The translations under genes were made by a program, and so were the position numbers. Positions 24,123 through 25,223 of a stretch of DNA of 25,223 bases are shown here, in pieces. Source of the DNA: JALORV01 sp044225415 (GTDB taxonomy: Bacteria > Pseudomonadota > Gammaproteobacteria > Burkholderiales > Burkholderiaceae_F); assembly GCA_044225415.1 (NCBI GenBank), contig JBGAIO010000039.1:1-25223 (forward strand), given 5' to 3'. Positions within the stretch are counted from its first letter, which is position 1; each line of letters starts with the position of its first letter. Under the pieces are notes generated by a model, which worked only from the letters and a program-made list of their open reading frames with translations, made no database searches and had not been told where the DNA came from.

Positions 24123-25025
24123 ATGAAACCCGTCGCCAGCATGACCGGCTTTGCGGTGGCCAGCCGGCCCACGCCGCTCGGCGCCGTCACCGTCGAACTG
24201 AAGTCGGTGAACTCGCGCTTCCTCGACCTGTCGGTGCGCTACCCCGACGAGCTGCGCAGCGTCGAGCCGCCGTTGCGCGAAGCGATCGCCGCGCGTGTCA
24301 ATCGCGGCAAGCTGGAATGCCGGCTGTCTCTGAATCGCGTCGCCGCCGACGCGGAGGCGGGGCTGAACGCCGCCGCGCTGGCCCGCCTGTGCCGGCTGGC
24401 CGCCGACGTGCAGGCCGCACTGCCCGCGGCTACGGCATTGACCGTCGCCGACGTGCTGGGGTGGCCGGGGCTGATCGACGCGCCGGGCGCGGATCCCGAA
24501 TCGCTGAAGACGTCGGTGCTGGATGCGCTGGCCGAAGCCCTCGATGCACTTGCCGCGTCTCGGCAGCGCGAAGGCGCGGCATTGCGCGAGGTGCTGCGCA
24601 CGCACTGCGCAGCCATCGACGCCGTGGCCGCGCAGGTGCAGGCGCGCGCGCCCGAGATCCTCGCGTCGGTCGAACGCAAGCTCGCCGAACGGCTGGACCA
24701 GGCGCTCGGCCGGTCGCTGACTGAGGGCTCGACGCTGTCGCGCGAGGAAGTCGCCGACCGCATCCGCCAGGAAGTGACGCTGTACGGCCTGAAGATGGAC
24801 GTGGACGAGGAACTGAAGCGGCTCGGCACGCACGTCGCCGAAGTGCAGCGCGTGCTGTCGGCCGGCGGTCCCGTGGGCCGTCGACTCGATTTCCTGATGC
24901 AGGAACTGAACCGCGAAGCCAACACGCTGGGCTCGAAGGCCGCGGCCATCGAGATGACCAACGCGTCGATGGAGCTGAAGCTGCTGATCGAGCAGATGCG
25001 CGAGCAGATCCAGAATCTCGAGTGA
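24123..25025 (+). CDS. yicC: YicC family endoribonuclease
   Basis: A 300-residue protein of the YicC family, soluble and linked to RNA decay (endoribonuclease activity has been described for members). The N-terminal domain has the hallmark start MKPVASMTGFAVA, then VELKSVNSRFLDLSVRYPDELRSVEPPLREAIAARVNRGKLECRLSL. The C-terminal DUF1732-type domain ends with GRRLDFLMQELNREANTLGSKAAAIEMTNASMELKLLIEQMREQIQNLE, which is highly conserved. The ATG at 24123 fits the family start; a second ATG six codons later is possible. The Shine-Dalgarno region is weak. It is divergent from the kinase and convergent with the next gene, whose stop is 9 bases away. Confidence 0.95.
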   Translation: MKPVASMTGFAVASRPTPLGAVTVELKSVNSRFLDLSVRYPDELRSVEPPLREAIAARVNRGKLECRLSLNRVAADAEAGLNAAALARLCRLAADVQAALPAATALTVADVLGWPGLIDAPGADPESLKTSVLDALAEALDALAASRQREGAALREVLRTHCAAIDAVAAQVQARAPEILASVERKLAERLDQALGRSLTEGSTLSREEVADRIRQEVTLYGLKMDVDEELKRLGTHVAEVQRVLSAGGPVGRRLDFLMQELNREANTLGSKAAAIEMTNASMELKLLIEQMREQIQNLE

Positions 25026-25034
25026 CGTCGCCGG

Positions 25035-25223
25035 TCAGTCGACCCAGGCGGCGACCGGTTTCGAGAGAAAATCCTCCAGCGCAATGCCATCGCCGCCGAC
25101 CAGCAGCGTGCGTCGCACCTTGAAAGCGCCCGCGAAGGCCGCGGTGCCGGGATGCGCCTGCGGCGCACGGCCGCTCTTCACCTCGATGGCGACGAGGCGA
25201 CCCCGTGAACGGACAACGAAATC
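25035..25223 (-). CDS. C-terminus of a DUF4143-type AAA ATPase (5' end outside window)
   Basis: An open frame from the window edge gives 62 residues: DFVVRSRGRLVAIEVKSGRA, then GTAAFAGAFKVRRTLLVGGDGIALEDFLSKPVAAWVD. The D...AIEVKSG pattern is the PD-(D/E)XK nuclease-like core seen at the end of DUF4143 ATPases, which are AAA proteins with an N-terminal P-loop. The ending GI.LE.FLS.PV..W is characteristic. These genes are often accessory and their role is unclear. The N-terminal ATPase part lies past base 25223 and cannot be checked here. Confidence 0.75.
   Translation of the reverse strand, partial: DFVVRSRGRLVAIEVKSGRAPQAHPGTAAFAGAFKVRRTLLVGGDGIALEDFLSKPVAAWVD

Noticed and set aside
22989..24833. 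N-terminal extension of the kinase to 614 residues
   Set aside because: The extra 283 residues are antisense to yicC and the divergent gap; kinase homology begins after ATG 23984.
24239..25168. A Ser/Arg-rich 309-codon minus-strand frame
   Set aside because: Antisense of yicC; the true minus-strand gene at the right edge uses another frame and ends at 25035.

Overview
The window is a high-GC, densely coded stretch of a Gram-negative chromosome, most likely from a betaproteobacterium. The evidence for this is gene content and order: yicC divergent from a Ser/Thr kinase, then PP2C phosphatase, rph, rdgB and hemW, next to glnA, a DUF4124 protein, ntrB and ntrC. As I recall, these neighbourhoods are typical of that class. 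No rRNA, tRNA, CRISPR array, phage or insertion sequence was seen. I would not name a genus.

Layout. 1-3938 (+): the 3' end of folD, an M3 oligopeptidase A (prlC), a secreted DUF4124-glutaredoxin protein and exodeoxyribonuclease III. 3958-8906 (-), read from right to left: phosphate acetyl/butyryltransferase, acetate kinase, an NTF2/SnoaL-like protein, a small membrane protein with a bacterial PH domain, and a TolA/TonB-like protein with a long Ala/Glu coiled coil. 8989-13921 (-): a membrane fusion protein and RND pump pair followed by an unrecognised membrane protein with a BRO-N-like tail. 14178-18952 (-): the nitrogen regulation block glnA, DUF4124 protein, ntrB, ntrC, with good sigma-54 type promoter sequences in front of glnA and in front of the DUF4124-ntrBC unit. 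19184-23984 (-): kinase, phosphatase, rph, rdgB, hemW. 24123-25025 (+): yicC. 25035-25223 (-): the C-terminus of a DUF4143-type ATPase.

Working together: GlnA is the main target of NtrBC, and the sequence in front of glnA carries a -24/-12 element plus two NtrC-like dyads, so the block looks self-contained and nitrogen-regulated. Pta and AckA form an acetyl-CoA to acetate/ATP module. The kinase and PP2C pair probably act on the same substrates.

The most striking oddity is that ackA (about six frame changes), pta (one) and the rdgB-rph pair (many) are broken by small indels that look almost entirely like deletions, while the remaining genes are intact and all conserved motifs of the broken genes are still readable across frames. 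I read this as most likely local sequence or assembly error, not gene decay, but the sequence alone cannot settle it. No clearly new defence or mobile system was found. The better leads are the BRO-N-like membrane protein, the orphan TolA-like protein, the non-RD kinase with its phosphatase, and the candidate regulatory sites.
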